Of a stretch of 64,000 nucleotides of DNA, positions 26,861 through 35,896 are shown one piece after another. The first letter of the stretch is position 1, and each line of letters opens with the position of its first letter. Below the pieces are notes generated by a model, which saw nothing but the letters and a program-made list of their open reading frames with translations, did not search any database and had not been told where the DNA came from. A program made the position numbers and the translations under genes. Source of the DNA: Pseudomonadales bacterium (GTDB lineage: Bacteria; Pseudomonadota; Gammaproteobacteria; Pseudomonadales; UBA5862); the NCBI GenBank assembly GCA_024234215.1, contig JACKOQ010000004.1:1-64000 (forward strand), in the 5' to 3' direction.

Positions 26861-26915
26861 ATGCTAGGGAGCAGCCACTGTCAGACAGATGACTCGATCA
26901 TTACATTCACGTCAT
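26861..26915 (-). promoter_or_regulatory. Composite CopR-type promoter of the DUF411-to-cusF operon
   Basis: Minus strand: box ATGACGTGAATGTAAT (26915-26900), 6 nt, GTCAT (26893-26889), 6 nt, GACAG (26882-26878), 11 nt, then TAGCAT (26866-26861) as the probable -10. Five other promoters in the window share these elements and spacings. Confidence 0.75.
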
Positions 26916-26953
26916 CTGCATATCATCCAGGTGAGCTTCGCGCGGTGATCAGA

Positions 26954-29900
26954 CTAGGACATGGCCTCAGCGCCGGATGGAGAGTGGCTGAACTGCCAGT
27001 GACACCAGATGGCATAGGCCGCCGGCAGCACCAGCAGGGTGAGGAACATGCAGAACCACATCCCGCCCACGACGGGTGCCGCGATGCGCGCCGACATGTC
27101 GGCACCGACGTCCGACTTCCACAGCAGCGGCATCAGCCCGAAAGTGGTGGTCACCACGGTCATCAGCATCGGGCGCAGGCATTTCAGGGCGCCGTCGATC
27201 ACCGCCGCGTCCACGTCCTGCCCGGATCGCAGGCGACCCTGTGCGAACGCGTCGCGATAGGCCCGGTCGAGATAGACCATCACCACGATGCCGGTCTGCG
27301 CCGCGACCCCACCGACCGCGATCAAGCCCACCCAGGCGGAGGTCGACAGGTTGTAGTCGAGCAGCGCCAGCAGCCAGATGCCGCCCGCGACCGAGAACGG
27401 CACGGTCAGCAGCACCAGCCAGGTCTGCGCCCAATCGCGCAGGGACAGGTACAGCAGGCCGATGACCAGAATCAGTGTCAGTGGAATCACGGTCTGCAAA
27501 TTGGCCTGCAGTTCCTCCATGAACTCGTACTGCCCCGTCCATTCGATCCGGTAGCCCGGCGGCAAGCGGAGCTGCTGGTCCACGACGGCCTTGGCGTCGT
27601 TGACCCAACCGCCCATGTCGCGCTGGGCGCTGTCGAAGTCGGCGAACACGTAGCCCACCAGCGTGCCGTTCTCGTTGCGGATCATCGGTGGGCCGGTGAC
27701 CACACGCACGTCGGCCAGCGCGCGGAGTGGCACTGCCGTGCCAGCCTGTAATCCCTGTTCCCACAGGTTGCCGGCGCTGGCCGGCGCATCCATCGGGCCG
27801 GCGGCCGCGCCGGTTCCCATGCCGTCCATGCTCCCCGTGCCACCACCGCCCATGCCCATGGCGTCCATCCCTCCGCCCCGCGATTGCACCTGTGAGCGTG
27901 CGGCCGGCGAGCTGCCGCGGCCGGTACCGCCGGCACCGACGAAGGACAGGGATTCGGCGGCCGGGATCGGCACCAGAAGTGTCTGCAAGGCGTGCGGATC
28001 GTCGCGGAAATCGGCGGCGTAGCGCACGTTGACCGAATAGCGCGCGCGGCCGTCGATGACGGTGGACACGGGCATGCCGCCGACGGCGGTTTCCACCAGG
28101 TCGTGAACGTCGCGCACGCTCAGGCCGTAGCGCGCGATGGCGTCGCGGTCGGGCACGATGTCGATGTACTCGCGTCCACTCTGGCGCTCGGCGAAGGTGC
28201 TGCGGGTGCCCGGCACCTGCCGCAGCATCCCTTCGAGTTCCAGACTCATCCGCTCGATGCCCTCCAGGTCGGGGCCGAACACCTTGATGCCGACCGGGGT
28301 GCGCACGCCGGTGGTGAGCATGTCGATGCGGGTGCGGATGGGGGGCGCGATGGCTATCTGGTAGCCGGGCATTTGCAACGCGGTGTCGAGGTCGCGCGCC
28401 AGTTCGGACAGGGTGCGAGAGCGCTGATCCGGCCAGACCCTGCGCAGGCCGGTTTGCAGCCATTCCGGCGCCCAGCCGCTGTACCAGCGTTCGGTCGGCA
28501 GCAGCGGCCAAGCGTCGCGCGGTTTCAGTGTGACCACCGATTCGTTCATGTCCAACTGCGCCGGGTCGGTGGCCGTTTCCGCGCGGCCGGTCTTGCCGTG
28601 CACGCTGGCCACTTCGTCGAACTCCATGATGATGCGGTGCTGCGCATTCAACGCACGCCGGGCTTCCTCGATGGCAATGCCCGGAAAGGTCGTCGGCATC
28701 ACCAGCAGCGATCCCTCGTCCAGCGGCGGCATGAATTCCGAGCCCAGGTGCATGAACGCCGGAATCGTGGCCAGCATGACCAGTGCGGCGGTGATCGATA
28801 CTGCCACGCGCCGGCGCACCGCCATGCCCGCGATTGGCCGGTAGAGAGCGGTCAATACACGATTGACGGGATTCTGCGTCTCGGAGCGGAAGCGGCCTTT
28901 CAGCAGCCAGACCATCAGCGGCGGTGCCAGCGTGATCGACAGCACCGCGGCCGAGAACATCGCCAGTGTCTTGGTGTAGGCCAGCGGCGAGAACAGCTTT
29001 TCCGACTGGCCGGTCAGGGCGAAGACGGGCAGGAAGCTCACCGTCACCAGCAGCAGGGAATAGAAAATGGGGCGACCGACTTCCTTGCATGACTCGATAA
29101 TGATGCGCACCCGGTCTTCGGGCCTGGAATTTTCCGCGAGTCGCTTGTGGGCGCGCTCGATCAGCACGACGCTCGCATCGGTCAGTTCGCTGATCGCGAT
29201 GGCGGCGCCGCCCAGAGACATGATGTTGATCGACAGGCCGAGATAACGGATGACGATGAACGACATCAACACCGACAGTGGCAGGATGACGAGCACGATC
29301 AGGGCCGAGCGCACGTGCAGCAGGAAGATCAGGCAAATGATGACGACGATGGTCCCTTGTTCGATCAAGGTCGCGCGCAGGGTCGCGACCGAATCGAGAA
29401 TCAGACCAGAACGGTCGTAGGTGGGAACCAGCCGCACACCGGGCGGCAGGGGGAGCGTTTCGATCTGTGCCTCAACCGCACGGATCACATCGAGCGCGTT
29501 GGAGCCGATGCGCATCACGACAATGCCGCCGACCGCCTCGCCGATGCCGTTGTAGTCCGCAGCACCGCGCCGGATCTCCGGGCCGAACTGCACGGTCGCC
29601 ACATCGCGAACCCGCACCGGCACGCCGCCGGCGGTCACCGCGACTACGCTCTGTTCGAGATCGTCGAGTGTCCTGGCGTAACCGCGACCGCGCAGCACGT
29701 ACTCGCGGCCGCCCATCTCCAGCACGCGCGCGCCGACCTCGACGTTGGCATCGCGCACGGCGCGCGAGACGTCCAGCGGCGTGATGCCATAGGCAACCAG
29801 CCGGTCTGGATCGAGCAGTATCTGGTACTGGCGCTCGAAACCGCCCAGCGAGGCGACCTCGGCGACACCCTGGACGCCCTGCAAGGCCGGGCGCACGGTG

Positions 29901-30385
29901 AAGTCCTGCAGGGCGCGCAGCTCGGCCAGGTCCAGGCTGCCGGAAGTGTCCTCCAGCACGTACTGGTAGACCCAGCCCACGCCGCTGGCGTCCGGCCCGA
30001 GGGTCGGCGATACACCGGCGGGAAGCTGCTGCTGCACCTGCCCGGTCTGTTCGAGCACGCGGGTACGCGCCCAGTAGATGTCGGTGTCGTCGTCGAAGAT
30101 GGCGTAGACGAAACTCATGCCGAACATGGAGTAGCCGCGCACGACTTGTACGCCCGGCGTGCTCTGCAGCGCGCGCACCAGCGGATAGGTGATCTGGTCC
30201 TCGACCAGATCCGGGCTGCGCCCCATCCAGTCGGTGAAGACGATCACCTGCGGGTCGGACAGGTCGGGCAGCGCGTCGAGCGGCGTTTTGCGGATGGAGT
30301 CGGCGGCCCACAGTGCCAGCATGAGCGTCACACCGAGGACTACCCAGCGGTGCGTGGCGGACCATTCAATGATGCGCTCGATCAT
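26954..30385 (-). CDS. cusA: Copper/silver efflux RND transporter CusA (second copy) with Gly/Met-rich insert
   Basis: A 1143-aa HME-RND pump starting MIERIIEWSATHRWVVLGVT, with the CusA signatures KTPLDALPDLSDPQVIVFTD and GSEFMPPLDEGSLLVMP. It is about 100 aa longer than the first CusA. Part of the excess is an insert at about residues 812-877 of the periplasmic porter, rich in Gly, Met, Ser and Ala (GGGMDAMGMGGGG, SMDGMGTG), likely flexible and able to bind Cu+. The ATG at 30385 is 1 nt after the cusB stop. Confidence 0.9.
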   Translation of the reverse strand: MIERIIEWSATHRWVVLGVTLMLALWAADSIRKTPLDALPDLSDPQVIVFTDWMGRSPDLVEDQITYPLVRALQSTPGVQVVRGYSMFGMSFVYAIFDDDTDIYWARTRVLEQTGQVQQQLPAGVSPTLGPDASGVGWVYQYVLEDTSGSLDLAELRALQDFTVRPALQGVQGVAEVASLGGFERQYQILLDPDRLVAYGITPLDVSRAVRDANVEVGARVLEMGGREYVLRGRGYARTLDDLEQSVVAVTAGGVPVRVRDVATVQFGPEIRRGAADYNGIGEAVGGIVVMRIGSNALDVIRAVEAQIETLPLPPGVRLVPTYDRSGLILDSVATLRATLIEQGTIVVIICLIFLLHVRSALIVLVILPLSVLMSFIVIRYLGLSINIMSLGGAAIAISELTDASVVLIERAHKRLAENSRPEDRVRIIIESCKEVGRPIFYSLLLVTVSFLPVFALTGQSEKLFSPLAYTKTLAMFSAAVLSITLAPPLMVWLLKGRFRSETQNPVNRVLTALYRPIAGMAVRRRVAVSITAALVMLATIPAFMHLGSEFMPPLDEGSLLVMPTTFPGIAIEEARRALNAQHRIIMEFDEVASVHGKTGRAETATDPAQLDMNESVVTLKPRDAWPLLPTERWYSGWAPEWLQTGLRRVWPDQRSRTLSELARDLDTALQMPGYQIAIAPPIRTRIDMLTTGVRTPVGIKVFGPDLEGIERMSLELEGMLRQVPGTRSTFAERQSGREYIDIVPDRDAIARYGLSVRDVHDLVETAVGGMPVSTVIDGRARYSVNVRYAADFRDDPHALQTLLVPIPAAESLSFVGAGGTGRGSSPAARSQVQSRGGGMDAMGMGGGGTGSMDGMGTGAAAGPMDAPASAGNLWEQGLQAGTAVPLRALADVRVVTGPPMIRNENGTLVGYVFADFDSAQRDMGGWVNDAKAVVDQQLRLPPGYRIEWTGQYEFMEELQANLQTVIPLTLILVIGLLYLSLRDWAQTWLVLLTVPFSVAGGIWLLALLDYNLSTSAWVGLIAVGGVAAQTGIVVMVYLDRAYRDAFAQGRLRSGQDVDAAVIDGALKCLRPMLMTVVTTTFGLMPLLWKSDVGADMSARIAAPVVGGMWFCMFLTLLVLPAAYAIWCHWQFSHSPSGAEAMS

Positions 30386-30386
30386 G

Positions 30387-31625
30387 TCAGTGCGAATGCT
30401 CGTCGTGTTCGCCGGCACGGCCGGTTTCGTCCTGCGCAGGGCCGGATTGACCGCCGTGGCCGAAGTGCCCGCCGCCGGAGGCGCGCAGCCGGCTTTCCGA
30501 GTCGATCAGGAAGACGCCCGAGGTCACCACGTGCTCACCAATCTCCAGCCCGTCGAGGATCTCCACCCGATCCGCGAAGCGGGCGCCGATCCTGACAGGG
30601 CGGGGCTCGAACAGGTTCTCCGGCGTGTGCACGAACACGTGTTGGGTCTGGCCGGTGTCGATGACCGCATCGCGCTTCACGGTGAGCGCGTCCCGAGTCG
30701 CGACCTGGAACTGGCCGCTGCCGTACATGCCGGGACGCAATCGCCCGTCGGTGTTCGGGACACTCATGCGCACGCGCACCGTCCGAGTGCGCTCGGTGAG
30801 CGTCAAATAGACGAATTCCACGTCGGCAGTGAAAGGCTCGCGGCCGGACGTCGGGAAGCTCAGCGTGGCCGTCGATCCGGTGCTGAGGTGCGCCGCATCG
30901 CCCTCCGCGACCTCGGCGATCACCCAGACCCGTGACAGGTCGGCAATGGTGAGGATTTCAGTGGACGGATCGATCGCGGTGCCCTGGGTGACGCCGCGGT
31001 TCAGCACGACACCGTTGATCGGCGCCGCGATCGTGACCAAGCGGCGCACTTCGCCGGTGTCCTCGATGCGGGCGATCTCCGCGTCGCTCATGCCGAGCAA
31101 TGTCAGGCGGGTGCGCGCGGCATTCAGAACGGCGCTGGCCGGACCGCTGCCTGCTGCGCGACGCAACGCCGAAAGGTACTCGCTCTGGGAGGAATACAGC
31201 TCCTGCGAGAACACACCGCCCAGCGGCTGACCGGCGCGCACCTGTTGCCCGGTGGTGTTCACATACAGTTCTTCCAGCCATCCCGACACCCGCGTATGCA
31301 CATGAATGACACGCGATTCGTCGGCGACGACGGTGGCCACGGCGCGCATCGGATCGTCGAGCCTTTGTGTGTCGACCAACTCGGTTTGTACGCCCAGCAT
31401 TTCGATCTGCCGCGCTGACATATCGACCGGGGCACGTGCCGAGAGCAAGTCGCTGGCGCTCTCTCCGGCCGGCTGCGGGGCGGCCTGTGAGACGGCCGGG
31501 GTATGCGCGGTATGCCGCGAGAAGGGCCAACCCTGTCGTTGATCCTGGATATACAGCATCACGGCCAGCAACCCGACCGGGATCAGGGCGCTCGCGAGCA
31601 GGGTCCGTCGGCGAATGTCGGTCAT
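30387..31625 (-). CDS. cusB: CusB-family membrane-fusion protein (second copy)
   Basis: A 412-aa adaptor with an N-terminal anchor (MTDIRRRTLLASALIPVGLL), hairpin and beta-barrel domains (RVSGWLEELYVNTTGQQVRA) and the family C-terminal domain. It has no CusF extension. The last 25 residues are His/Gly-rich (GGGHFGHGG, EHDEHSH), probably metal-binding. The start overlaps the stop of the upstream outer-membrane gene (ATGA), so translation is coupled. Confidence 0.88.
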   Translation of the reverse strand: MTDIRRRTLLASALIPVGLLAVMLYIQDQRQGWPFSRHTAHTPAVSQAAPQPAGESASDLLSARAPVDMSARQIEMLGVQTELVDTQRLDDPMRAVATVVADESRVIHVHTRVSGWLEELYVNTTGQQVRAGQPLGGVFSQELYSSQSEYLSALRRAAGSGPASAVLNAARTRLTLLGMSDAEIARIEDTGEVRRLVTIAAPINGVVLNRGVTQGTAIDPSTEILTIADLSRVWVIAEVAEGDAAHLSTGSTATLSFPTSGREPFTADVEFVYLTLTERTRTVRVRMSVPNTDGRLRPGMYGSGQFQVATRDALTVKRDAVIDTGQTQHVFVHTPENLFEPRPVRIGARFADRVEILDGLEIGEHVVTSGVFLIDSESRLRASGGGHFGHGGQSGPAQDETGRAGEHDEHSH

Positions 31626-32899
31626 TGGCTTACCTCCCGAAGCGTACCCGTGGCCCGATCCAGATTGGCCCAGGCCTCGCCGACCGCCGCTTCGACCATG
31701 ATCTGCTCCGCCTGCACGTCCCACAGCGCCCGCGCGGACTCGATCACGGCGATCAGCGTGCCTTGCCCGGAGGCGTAGCTCGCCAGTGCAGCCTCGGTCG
31801 CCGCCTCTGCACGGGGCACGACTTCCGCCCGCAGCACTCGCGCCTGGGTCTGCACGGCATTGACTTCCTCTCGGGCGGCCAGGGCTTCGCCGGCCACCAT
31901 GCTGCGCATGGCGATCAGGTCGGCATCCGCCATGCGCTGCATGGCGAGCGCCTCGTTGACACCGGAACGCAGGCTGTTGCGCCAGATCGGTACGCTGATG
32001 CCGACCATCAGCATCGTTTCGTCGCCTGTCATCATCGTCGAGGCACGTCCGACACTGACCATGCCCATCGGCCTGTACATGGAACGCATGACATGGACCT
32101 CGGCCTTGGCCCGATTCACTTCCGCGCTGCCGGCGGCAAGTTCCGGACGGTTGGTGGACGCTTGGTGCAGCACGTCGGCCTGCGATGCCGGCTCCTCCAG
32201 ATAAGGGTCGTGTTCCAATGCCGGGATCGGCGCATCGGCGGGCCGTCCCATACTGGCGTTGAGCATCGCTTCAGCCCCCCGAATCTGCGCCAGCAATGCC
32301 TGTTGCTCGGCTTGCAGACGCGCGACTTCCACTTCGGCGCCCAAGACATCCGCCTGCGTGCTGGTGCCGCTGGCGTAACGGTTGGCCGCCACGCTGACGA
32401 GCTGCTCGGCGAGTGCCATCTGTTCGTCGACGATCCGTTGCATGCGGCGCCGCTCAAGCAGCATGAAGAAGCTGCGCCGTGCATCGAGCACCACGTCGAG
32501 TCCGGTGGCGTCCGCCCGCGCCCTGGCCCGGTCCGCATCGGCGAGCGCCACGGCCCGGCGATGCGAACGCACCCGTGACAGGGGAAAGCGTTGTTCGATC
32601 GAGATGCTGCGGTCGTATCGTCGGTCAACCCCCATCATGCTTTCGTCGGGGTAGCCGATGGAGGTGGTAATCATCGGGTCTTCGAGCGCCGAAACGATCG
32701 CGGGCCTCTCGGCCAGCGCGTCCGCCTGGGCGGTGGCGGCGGAGACTTCGGCTCGATTGCGCAGGGCCACGGACGTCACATCAGCGAGTCGCAACGGGTC
32801 CGGCAGCGCAACATCCGCAGCCGCGGCGCTCGCGATTGAAGCGACCAGGACCAGAGGTGCGAGAATGTGAGTGCGAGTCTGACGTATCACGATGGACAC
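31622..32899 (-). CDS. TolC-family outer-membrane factor (second copy)
   Basis: A 425-aa protein with a signal peptide ending ASAAAA, followed by two outer-membrane factor repeats (RSISIEQRFPLSRVRSHRRA in the first; MLMVGISVPIWRNSLRSGVN in the second). It makes the exit duct of the second CusCBA pump. It is 297 nt downstream of the small periplasmic protein gene, with hairpins in the gap, and overlaps cusB by 4 nt. Confidence 0.87.
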   Translation of the reverse strand: MSIVIRQTRTHILAPLVLVASIASAAAADVALPDPLRLADVTSVALRNRAEVSAATAQADALAERPAIVSALEDPMITTSIGYPDESMMGVDRRYDRSISIEQRFPLSRVRSHRRAVALADADRARARADATGLDVVLDARRSFFMLLERRRMQRIVDEQMALAEQLVSVAANRYASGTSTQADVLGAEVEVARLQAEQQALLAQIRGAEAMLNASMGRPADAPIPALEHDPYLEEPASQADVLHQASTNRPELAAGSAEVNRAKAEVHVMRSMYRPMGMVSVGRASTMMTGDETMLMVGISVPIWRNSLRSGVNEALAMQRMADADLIAMRSMVAGEALAAREEVNAVQTQARVLRAEVVPRAEAATEAALASYASGQGTLIAVIESARALWDVQAEQIMVEAAVGEAWANLDRATGTLREVSQ

Positions 32900-33142
32900 C
32901 TGTTATTTTTTCATTGCGCCTCCGGTGGCCGACCTCCGATGAGTTGCGAATCGGGTGCGATCGGAGCGAGAAGACTGGTCGTAGCGCTCATGAGTGGACG
33001 AAGACGTGAGTTCCGCCAGCGTTGCATTCCGTACTGTGCATGCACCAATCGCCTTTATGGATACTTGGCGCGGTCATTCCGTGATGCCTTGTGCGCAGGC
33101 TTTTGGCTTCGCGAGTAGCAGGCGGACTTGTCCGCAAGAAGG

Positions 33143-33183
33143 ATGCTCCGCCCCTCAGTGCCGTCCTCTGTTGGGCGGAGCAT
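33143..33183. terminator. Strong stem-loop between the 122-aa gene and the TolC gene
   Basis: ATGCTCCGCCC (33143-33153) and GGGCGGAGCAT (33173-33183) form a perfect 11-bp stem with a 19-nt loop. A smaller hairpin, GCGGAC-TT-GTCCGC, is at 33122-33135. There is no T-run, so it may be an attenuator or mRNA processing site that raises expression of the first gene relative to the pump genes. Confidence 0.45.
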
Positions 33184-33196
33184 TGCTCTTAGGCTG

Positions 33197-33565
33197 TCAA
33201 GGTGCCGCTGCTTCAGCTTCGTGCAATTTCGCGAGTTCTTCGTACTCCGTGGCGGTTTCCCGGTGGAGTTCGATCAGGCGATCACAATGCCTCGTCATCG
33301 ACTGTCTTGCCGGCACACCGGTTTTGAGCTTCTGGTGGTCGTGCCGATAGGTATTGCGCATGGCTTCATGCTTTTCCACTTCCGTCCGCGCTTCGGCGGC
33401 CAGCGTGCGGTAGTAGACGGCGATGGCCAGATGATGCTCGGGCTTTTCAGACATTTCGTTGAGAAGTTTGACGATGGGCTCCTCTGCCGGCTGCGCATGC
33501 AGGGGAGCGGCGAAGGCAAAAAGTGCTGCCACCAAGACCATCCAGGGTGCTTTCATAGGTTTCAT
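33197..33565 (-). CDS. Small periplasmic helical protein leading the second cus operon
   Basis: A 122-aa protein. The ATG at 33565 has a perfect AGGAGG, followed by a signal peptide (MKPMKAPWMVLVAALFAFAAPLHAQ). The mature part is almost all helix with repeated His, Met and Tyr (EKPEHHLAIAVYYRTLAAEA, HEAMRNTYRHDH, SMTRHCDRLIELHRE) and one Cys. It resembles a two- or three-helix metal-binding bundle but I do not recognise a named family. The copper promoter lies directly upstream, so it is expected to be copper-induced and periplasmic. Confidence 0.75.
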   Translation of the reverse strand: MKPMKAPWMVLVAALFAFAAPLHAQPAEEPIVKLLNEMSEKPEHHLAIAVYYRTLAAEARTEVEKHEAMRNTYRHDHQKLKTGVPARQSMTRHCDRLIELHRETATEYEELAKLHEAEAAAP

Positions 33566-33973
33566 AGGTGTTCCTCCTAACGGGGGGTGTTGTACAGGGT
33601 TAACGGTTGGTGCGGATAACGCCGAGTCAGCTTGGGCAGCGGTTGCTGTCACATGGATGACCCACCAATTACATTTCTGTCATCGTTATGACATTTTTAA
33701 ATGCAGCACTGAAAACAGCTTGATCAAGGCTCTATCGTGGTGCGAAAGGCAAAAAATCGCACTATCTGGGAGCAAGAAAGGCATGACAGGGGAATTGCAG
33801 CACCGTAATTGTGCAGTCATGCTGGCGACAGATTCGTCTTCGTAAAATCCGTTCCATAACTCGAATTCGTCTATAGACCGACTCTTGGGAGTGCAGTGCG
33901 TAGCACTCATCAGGCCGTGAGCTGGGCGCTGCGATCGGGGTCGACACCGAACCACGTAAGAGGAACTAAGATC
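33566..33973. other. Intergenic region between the divergent cus operon and adhP
   Basis: Holds the composite copper promoter (33629-33683) reading leftwards. The rest (33684-33973) must contain the adhP promoter, but no clear -35/-10 pair stands out. No gene seen. Confidence 0.5.
33629..33683 (-). promoter_or_regulatory. Composite CopR-type promoter of the second cus operon
   Basis: Minus strand: box ATGACAGAAATGTAAT (33683-33668), 6 nt, GTCAT (33661-33657), 6 nt, GACAG (33650-33646), 11 nt, CAAGCT (33634-33629). The box and its spacings are as in the other five copies; the -10-like hexamer is the weakest of the set. Confidence 0.7.
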
Positions 33974-35014
33974 ATGCAAAACACGATGAAAGCGGCCGTC
34001 GTTCGCGCCTTTGGCGAACCACTCACCATTGAGGAAGTTCCTGTGCCCAGCGTGGGACCCGGCCAGATCCTCGTGAAGATTGCTGCTTCTGGCGTTTGCC
34101 ACACTGATCTCCACGCCGCCGAGGGCGACTGGCCGATCAAACCGACGCCGCCCTTCATTCCGGGGCATGAGGGCGCTGGTTATGTCGCCGCCGTCGGTTC
34201 CAGGGTGGCACACCTCAAGGAAGGTGACCGGGTCGGCGTGCCTTGGCTGTATACTGCGTGCGGCCATTGTGTCCACTGCCTGGGCGGGTGGGAAACGCTG
34301 TGCGAACAGCAGCTCAATACTGGCTACTCCGTCAATGGTAGCTTCGCCGAATACGTCGTTGCCGATGCTAACTATGTAGGCCGCCTCCCTGATAACGTTG
34401 GATTCGTCGAAATCGCACCAGTTTTGTGTGCGGGTCTTACGGTGTACAAGGGGCTGAAGGTGACGGACACTAAAGCCGGCGATTGGGTCGTCATCTCGGG
34501 TATTGGCGGTCTGGGCCACATGGCGGTGCAGTACGCCAGAGCCATGGGCCTGAACGTCGTCGCGGTCGATGTAGATGATCGCAAGCTGGCGCTGGCTTCA
34601 AATCTCGGCGCGGCCTTGACGGTAAACGCTCGCGATGGTGATCCAACCGCCATCATCAAGAAGGAGGTCGGCGGCGCCCAGGGCGTGCTGGTTACAGCAG
34701 TATCGCCGAAGGCTTTTCAACAGGCGCTTGGCATGGTGCGCCGTGGCGGTACGGTAGCGCTCAACGGCCTGCCGCCTGGCGACTTCCCGCTCTCGATCTT
34801 CGACACAGTGCTGAACGGCATCACGGTCAGAGGATCGATCGTCGGAACCCGCCTAGACCTTCAGGAAGCGCTCACCTTCGCCCACGAAGGAAAGGTACGC
34901 GCGACCGTGCACACCGAACAGCTCAACAACGTCAATGATGTGTTCGCGCGCATGCGCCGGGGCGACATCGAGGGGCGCATTGTGATTGACATGGATCAAG
35001 GCTCATCCGAGTAG
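33974..35014 (+). CDS. adhP: Zinc-dependent alcohol dehydrogenase, AdhP type
   Basis: A 346-aa medium-chain dehydrogenase. Catalytic zinc ligands are in GVCHTDLHAAEGDWP and PGHEGAGYV. Structural-zinc cysteines are in CGHCVHCLGGWETLC, and the NAD-binding Rossmann motif is VISGIGGLGHMAVQYA. It oxidises primary alcohols or reduces aldehydes in the cytosol. The ATG at 33974 was chosen for the upstream AAGAGGAAC; MKAAVV at 33986 is possible. It is transcribed alone, with no metal-resistance function apparent. Confidence 0.9.
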   Translation: MQNTMKAAVVRAFGEPLTIEEVPVPSVGPGQILVKIAASGVCHTDLHAAEGDWPIKPTPPFIPGHEGAGYVAAVGSRVAHLKEGDRVGVPWLYTACGHCVHCLGGWETLCEQQLNTGYSVNGSFAEYVVADANYVGRLPDNVGFVEIAPVLCAGLTVYKGLKVTDTKAGDWVVISGIGGLGHMAVQYARAMGLNVVAVDVDDRKLALASNLGAALTVNARDGDPTAIIKKEVGGAQGVLVTAVSPKAFQQALGMVRRGGTVALNGLPPGDFPLSIFDTVLNGITVRGSIVGTRLDLQEALTFAHEGKVRATVHTEQLNNVNDVFARMRRGDIEGRIVIDMDQGSSE

Positions 35015-35341
35015 AAAACGCCTAAATATCTCGACGCCTGGGCCTTGTTGGTATCGGCGCTCTGGCAGTCAAACCGCTGTGCTTATGGTGCGCGCCGGAC
35101 GCCTGAAATATCGCTGCGCCATGGCGGAGTCGAAGCTTCACAGATGCCCCGTTTGACGCGCAGAAACATGACGAGATGATTGCGGGTTTGTAATTACCGG
35201 GTCATGCCAGCGACAGTTTCTTCTCTCTAGACTCCCTCCGTAAGAATCCGGGTGCGTGGTGGCCGGCTTACTTTGCCATGGGCATTGCATGGCGCTTGTC
35301 GGATTCTCTAGGTACTCGTCGCTAACTGATCGGAGGCTGTC
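35015..35341. other. Intergenic region with the promoter of the electron-transfer operon
   Basis: Holds the composite copper promoter at 35179-35233. Between 35015 and 35178 I see no gene or clear hairpin. The 5' leader of the operon is about 100 nt. Confidence 0.55.
35179..35233 (+). promoter_or_regulatory. Composite CopR-type promoter of the electron-transfer operon
   Basis: Box ATTGCGGGTTTGTAAT (35179-35194), 6 nt, GTCAT (35201-35205), 6 nt, GACAG (35212-35216), 11 nt, TAGACT (35228-35233). The left half of the box is the most degenerate of the six, but the downstream elements and all spacings are intact. Confidence 0.68.
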
Positions 35342-35881
35342 ATGAAGCACTATTTTCATTTTCGTCCAACACTCGCCATGGCCTGCATTATCGGTGCTGT
35401 ATTTGCTGCTCCAGCTTTCAGCGATGACGACATGAAGCGCCACGGTGGAGGTATGAGCATGGGGCAGCCGTCCGCCGCTCCCGACGCGCCTGCCCATGCC
35501 CCGGCCGCACAGGCCACCAGCCCCCAATCCACGGCCTCGCATGGTGCGCATGCGTCACCCGGCGATATGGCTGCGCGCATGGAGGACGCGGCAACCAAGA
35601 TGAGGGAGCAAGGTCAGGCCATGGAGGCCATGGGTCGGCAGATGCAGGAAAAGAGCACGCAGATGCACCAGCAAGCCATGAAGGTGAAGAGCGGGGATTC
35701 GTCCACGACGATCGACATGGCCGCCATGGCACAGCACATGGAACAGATGCAGCAGCACATCGAACAGATGGAGCAACACATGGGGCACTCCGATATGCAA
35801 ATGCAGCAGGTTGAATCCACCATGCAGCAAATGGATTCGAGCATGGGAGGCGGCATGAATAGGAGGCCGGGACATATGTAA
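35342..35881 (+). CDS. Met/His-rich periplasmic coiled-coil protein
   Basis: A 179-aa protein with a signal peptide (MKHYFHFRPTLAMACIIGAV, cut near AFS-DD). The mature part has 20-odd methionines (26 in the whole chain by my count) plus many His and Gln. A coiled-coil region (about residues 75-165) puts Met at regular heptad positions: MEQMQQHIEQMEQHM, MQMQQVESTMQQM. No named family is recognised. Met-rich sequences of this kind bind Cu+ in the oxidising periplasm. It has a GGAGG site and is the first gene of the copper-promoter operon, 15 nt before the membrane reductase gene. Confidence 0.8.
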   Translation: MKHYFHFRPTLAMACIIGAVFAAPAFSDDDMKRHGGGMSMGQPSAAPDAPAHAPAAQATSPQSTASHGAHASPGDMAARMEDAATKMREQGQAMEAMGRQMQEKSTQMHQQAMKVKSGDSSTTIDMAAMAQHMEQMQQHIEQMEQHMGHSDMQMQQVESTMQQMDSSMGGGMNRRPGHM

Positions 35882-35896
35882 GGGGGGCCACCCGCC

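Noticed and set aside
26967..29336. Very long second minus-strand frame inside cusA
   Set aside because: Shadow of the CusA frame; Arg/His/Ala-rich composition and no membrane helices.
29147..30595. Plus-strand frame of 482 codons opposite cusA and cusB
   Set aside because: Antisense shadow of a well-recognised RND pump gene; no domain.
33686..34519. Minus-strand frame opposite adhP
   Set aside because: Antisense to a complete zinc alcohol dehydrogenase; no domain or ribosome site.
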